NCBI GenBank assembly: GCA_964533515.1
Contig: CAZHMB010000016.1
Coordinates: 1 to 13,188 of the forward strand
DNA: 13,188 nt
Source: CAZHMB01 sp964533515
GTDB taxonomy: Archaea > Nanobdellota > Nanobdellia > Pacearchaeales > GW2011-AR1
Reading direction: 5' to 3'
Below the pieces are notes generated by a model, which worked only from the letters and a program-made list of their open reading frames with translations, did no database searches and was not told where the DNA came from. The position numbers and the translations under genes were made by a program. Shown here piece after piece: positions 11,361 to 13,188 of the stretch (the first letter of the stretch is position 1; every line of letters starts with the position of its first letter).

Positions 11361-11825
11361 TCACAACCCTTTAACCATCCAAGTTGGCATTCCAAGAACT
11401 AAACCTAAAGCTTTTAAATCATAAACATTCCTTGAACTTCCTTCGCTGAAAAAAACAAATTTCATTTTCAATTTATTCCTTCGACAAAGATCTATATTTT
11501 GCTTCACCCTCGCCAAAATTTCTGCTTTATCTTTTAAATTTTTACACTCTAAAATTTCATCAAAATTTATTCCTATAACAATTCCATCCGACTTCGCAAT
11601 CTTAGCCATAACATTATCTAGACCAGAATTTCTTTGCTTTTGCCAATCTTTCCTCGCTCCCAACAACGGAACAAAAATATCAATCTCTAATTTTTCCAAA
11701 ACTTTCCTATTTAAATCATCGTCATACGAACTAAAGACAATCTCGCTCTCAGGATTATTTTTCTTTTGCCCAACTATATTCGCCCTAGCTTTCTCAAAAC
11801 TTTTCTCAGAGATTATCTTCTCCAT
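11361..11825 (-). CDS. rnp3: RNase P protein component 3 (Rpp30 family)
   Basis: A TIM-barrel-type protein subunit of archaeal RNase P, which trims 5' leaders from pre-tRNAs. Seen: 154 residues with VLEKLEIDIFVPLLGARKDWQKQRNSGLDNVMAKIAKSDGIVIGINFDEIL, then ILARVKQNIDLCRRNKLKMKFVFFSEGSSRNVYDLKALGLVLGMPTWM, which carries the family order of a buried VIGINF strand, an R..QN..LC helix, a short strand and a final DL...LGLVLGM segment. It is shorter than many archaeal homologues (about 200), mainly in the N-terminal part. The ATG directly follows the pyrH stop codon (TAG then ATG), so the two are translated from one mRNA. Sequence similarity to the family is moderate. Confidence 0.83.
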   Translation of the reverse strand: MEKIISEKSFEKARANIVGQKKNNPESEIVFSSYDDDLNRKVLEKLEIDIFVPLLGARKDWQKQRNSGLDNVMAKIAKSDGIVIGINFDEILECKNLKDKAEILARVKQNIDLCRRNKLKMKFVFFSEGSSRNVYDLKALGLVLGMPTWMVKGL

Positions 11826-12515
11826 CTATCCAGAAATCAAAGTGCCTTTAAATTTCTTGCCCTTCAACAATTTATCTAAATGTTCTGCCTTCGGACCAAG
11901 AAGATATGTCGAAATTTTATTCTTCATAATAATTCTAGAAGCCTTTTGATCCAGGACAAAATGTTGGCCAGGCTTGAACTTCATAGCCGAGACTATCTTA
12001 TCAAAATCTTTCCAAGAAATTTTTGGGATATGAACTGCATCCTTATACTTCAAAGGATCCTTTGTGAACAATCCAAAAGTATTCGACAGGTTAATAAAAA
12101 TAGAACCAAAATGTTTTGCAAGTTGTGCAGAGGTTGAATCAGAAGTCTGATCCGGCTTGTATTCTAAAGCCCCGCAAAAAACAATATCTCTTTTCTTGAG
12201 ATATTTCTCAAGAGTTTCTAAAGTATGTGGAATCCCCTGTTCCTGTTCTTGATTAAAAAAATAACTCATAAATCTTGCATTTGTCCTAGTTGCAGAGATT
12301 CCAGAAAAACTCTGAAACTTCTCACTTCCATTAACACCCCTTATGGCAGAGATGTATTTTCTTGCCAAACTTCCCCCACCACAAACTACAACAAATTTAT
12401 GTTTTTTTGTATTTTTCAAAAGAACTTTTTTAAGATTTTTCAAATACTTGACATTAATATCCCCAGGAATTATCAAACTTCCACCAAGACTCAAAACTAT
12501 TACCTCTTTTTTCAT
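11826..12515 (-). CDS. pyrH: UMP kinase (archaeal type)
   Basis: Phosphorylates UMP to UDP with ATP in pyrimidine nucleotide synthesis; amino-acid-kinase fold. Seen: 229 residues, the archaeal length. VIVLSLGGSLIIPG (about 6-19) and VVVCGGGSLARKYISAIR (about 42-59) form the nucleotide and phosphate-binding loops. The middle has SGISATRTNARFMSYFF, IVFCGALEYKPDQTSDSTSAQLAKHF (the UMP-site region) and INLSNTFGLFTKDPLKYKDA (the Asp/Lys ATP-side motif), ending GTLISG as in many family members. TTTATAAAA at 12538-12546 is centred 27 nt before the ATG. It leads the pyrH-rnp3 pair. Confidence 0.93.
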   Translation of the reverse strand: MKKEVIVLSLGGSLIIPGDINVKYLKNLKKVLLKNTKKHKFVVVCGGGSLARKYISAIRGVNGSEKFQSFSGISATRTNARFMSYFFNQEQEQGIPHTLETLEKYLKKRDIVFCGALEYKPDQTSDSTSAQLAKHFGSIFINLSNTFGLFTKDPLKYKDAVHIPKISWKDFDKIVSAMKFKPGQHFVLDQKASRIIMKNKISTYLLGPKAEHLDKLLKGKKFKGTLISG

Positions 12516-12537
12516 ATCTTAACAAAGCAAAATCCAA

Positions 12538-12546
12538 TTTATAAAA
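12538..12546 (-). promoter_or_regulatory. TATA box of pyrH-rnp3
   Basis: TTTTATAAA on the minus strand, centred 27 nt before the pyrH ATG, placed just after the end of the DUF357 gene. Confidence 0.55.
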
Positions 12547-12556
12547 GTTGTTAATC

Positions 12557-12838
12557 CTACTTTGTAGTAAACAATTTATCATCATCAACGTCAAAGATTC
12601 CTAACCTAACGCCACAATCTATCCAACCATGACCATAATAAATTGCTCCAAAACAATTAACCAGATCTTCCTTCTTCTCAAAAAATTCTGAATCAGATAA
12701 ATAATTCTCAACCATCCCAATTATCTCTTCGGCTTCTTTTTCCTTTCCTTTAATAATATTTTTTTTAACCTCTTTCAAAGCCTTGCTAGTAATTTTTCTA
12801 TATTTTTCAATTAACTCAGGAGTTATCTTATCTTCCAT
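12557..12838 (-). CDS. DUF357 family protein
   Basis: DUF357 is a small archaeal family of unknown function. Seen: 93 residues, almost all helical, with the family pattern LIEKYRKITSKALKEVKK, a central EAEEIIGMVENYLSDSEFFEKKEDLVNCFGAIYYGHGWIDCGVRLGIFDV and the ending DDDKLFTTK. The GxxxxxHGWxDxGxRLGxF segment is the most typical. The single ATG used here has a TATA box centred 25 nt upstream (12859-12867). It is followed by pyrH, which has its own promoter. Confidence 0.88.
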   Translation of the reverse strand: MEDKITPELIEKYRKITSKALKEVKKNIIKGKEKEAEEIIGMVENYLSDSEFFEKKEDLVNCFGAIYYGHGWIDCGVRLGIFDVDDDKLFTTK

Positions 12839-12858
12839 AAAACATCCCAGTTCCCATT

Positions 12859-12867
12859 CTTTTTAAG
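12859..12867 (-). promoter_or_regulatory. TATA box of the DUF357 gene, possibly bidirectional
   Basis: CTTTTTAAG on the plus strand (CTTAAAAAG on the minus), centred 25 nt before the ATG at 12838. Read on the plus strand it would start a transcript near 12888, six nt before the inverted repeat at 12894. Confidence 0.5.
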
Positions 12868-12893
12868 TTTATCCAAAAAAATTTGTTGAAAGA

Positions 12894-12990
12894 GTTTTGG
12901 ATTTTACTCCTATTTGGCAGTTCAAGATAGAAGAAGGGTGGGTCTTCCAACTTTGTTGGAAACTGGAGTGGGAAATACAAAATCCAAAAC
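12894..12990 (+). ncRNA. Candidate structured RNA with 12-bp closing stem and branched interior
   Basis: GTTTTGGATTTT (12894-12905) is exactly complementary to AAAATCCAAAAC (12979-12990). Inside, ACTC pairs with GAGT and CAGTT with AACTG, the two 3' strands being contiguous and the 5' strands separated by eight nt. Within that lie two small hairpins, GAAG/CTTC and a seven-bp TTCCAAC ttt GTTGGAA. The interior therefore folds as a three-way junction. No reading frame of note is present. The strand is inferred from the divergent TATA-like box; the minus strand would fold similarly. It does not resemble a known archaeal RNA to me. Confidence 0.45.
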
Positions 12991-13030
12991 CCGAAATGAA
13001 TAAAATCTTCAAAATCTTAAAACAACAAAT

Positions 13031-13038
13031 CTTTTAAA
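13031..13038 (+). promoter_or_regulatory. TATA-like box upstream of the tRNA-Thr leader segment
   Basis: CTTTTAAA centred about 25 nt before the ATG at 13059, the same spacing seen for leaderless genes in this window. Confidence 0.45.
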
Positions 13039-13058
13039 CCAATCTTTTCTATCTTATT

Positions 13059-13132
13059 ATGTCCAGCTTCTCTCGGAGGCAAATGAAGAAGCCTTGGTTG
13101 CTGGATCCTAAAAACCCGCTAGAGGTTTTTAT
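13059..13132 (+). ncRNA. Structured segment before tRNA-Thr: small RNA or tiny leaderless gene
   Basis: TCCAGC (13062) can pair with GCTGGA about 37 nt later, or GCTTCT with AGAAGC in an alternative fold. A second hairpin AAAAACC/GGTTTTT follows and ends in a T run, terminator-like. The segment also holds an ATG at the position expected for a leaderless start and a 39-codon frame (MSSFSRRQMKKPWLLDPKNP...) that runs into tRNA-Thr and stops there. A GGAGG lies just before an internal ATG. RNA gene, micro-gene and mere tRNA leader remain open. Confidence 0.3.
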
Positions 13133-13133
13133 G

Positions 13134-13188
13134 TGCCTGCGTAGCTCAGTGATAGAGCAATTGCCTTGTAAGCAATAGGTCGGGGGTT
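13134..13188 (+). tRNA. tRNA-Thr (anticodon UGU), cut by the window end
   Basis: 5' acceptor strand GCCTGCG, D arm AGCTCAGTGATAGAGC, anticodon stem ATTGC/GCAAT with loop CTTGTAA (anticodon TGT), variable region AGGT and the first T-arm strand CGGGGGTT. The rest lies outside the window, so its 3' side cannot be checked for the end duplication seen at the other tRNAs. Confidence 0.92.

Noticed and set aside
11880..12554. Plus-strand frames opposite pyrH
   Set aside because: Cys/Phe/Ser-rich shadows of a clearly conserved gene.

Overview
The window looks like a dense, AT-rich piece of an archaeal chromosome. It carries archaeal or archaeal/eukaryotic markers: eL24, eS28, L7Ae, GatD, an archaeal Pno1/Dim2-type KH protein, RNase P subunit 3 (Rpp30), archaeal UMP kinase and a DUF357 protein. 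Most gene starts that are not inside an operon have a TATA-like box centred about 25 nt upstream of the start codon, which implies leaderless transcripts. Genes inside operons often have a purine-rich ribosome binding site instead. The short compact proteins and the coiled-coil/Ada-like and surface-repeat small proteins suggest a DPANN archaeon (Pacearchaeota/Woesearchaeota-like). That placement is inference.

Layout. 168-1350 (minus): ribosomal operon L7Ae, eS28, an unrecognised 77-residue protein, eL24, with a kink-turn in the L7Ae leader. 1351-1569: intergenic, with a long inverted repeat that may be an RNA gene. 1570-2055 (plus): DUF1003 membrane protein. 2056-4099 (minus): gatD followed by a tRNA-dependent cyclodipeptide synthase (CDPS) homologue. 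4134-5936 (minus): four unrecognised small genes separated by 2 nt each. 6034-7774 (plus): a hypothetical gene and gatB. 7880-7951: tRNA-Arg(UCG). 8112-9552: two small membrane-associated proteins and a nitroreductase. 9714-9786: tRNA-Asn(GUU). 9835-10353: KH protein. 10440-11060: thioredoxin and a small membrane protein. 11119-11193: tRNA-Lys(UUU). 11361-12515: rnp3 and pyrH. 12557-12838: DUF357. 12839-13188: a second long inverted repeat, a structured 77-nt segment, and the start of tRNA-Thr(UGU).

Two themes stand out. The first is aminoacyl-tRNA chemistry. GatD and GatB are subunits of tRNA-dependent amidotransferases, and directly behind gatD lies a gene with the spaced catalytic residues of CDPSs, enzymes that turn two aminoacyl-tRNAs into a cyclic dipeptide. 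The second is an unusual tRNA 3' arrangement. All three tRNA genes whose downstream side is visible have their own 3' end repeated 104-159 bp further on (13-19 nt direct repeats). Two of the three intervening spacers share an identical 37-nt core although they sit behind different tRNAs. This looks like a small repeat family that lives at tRNA 3' ends.
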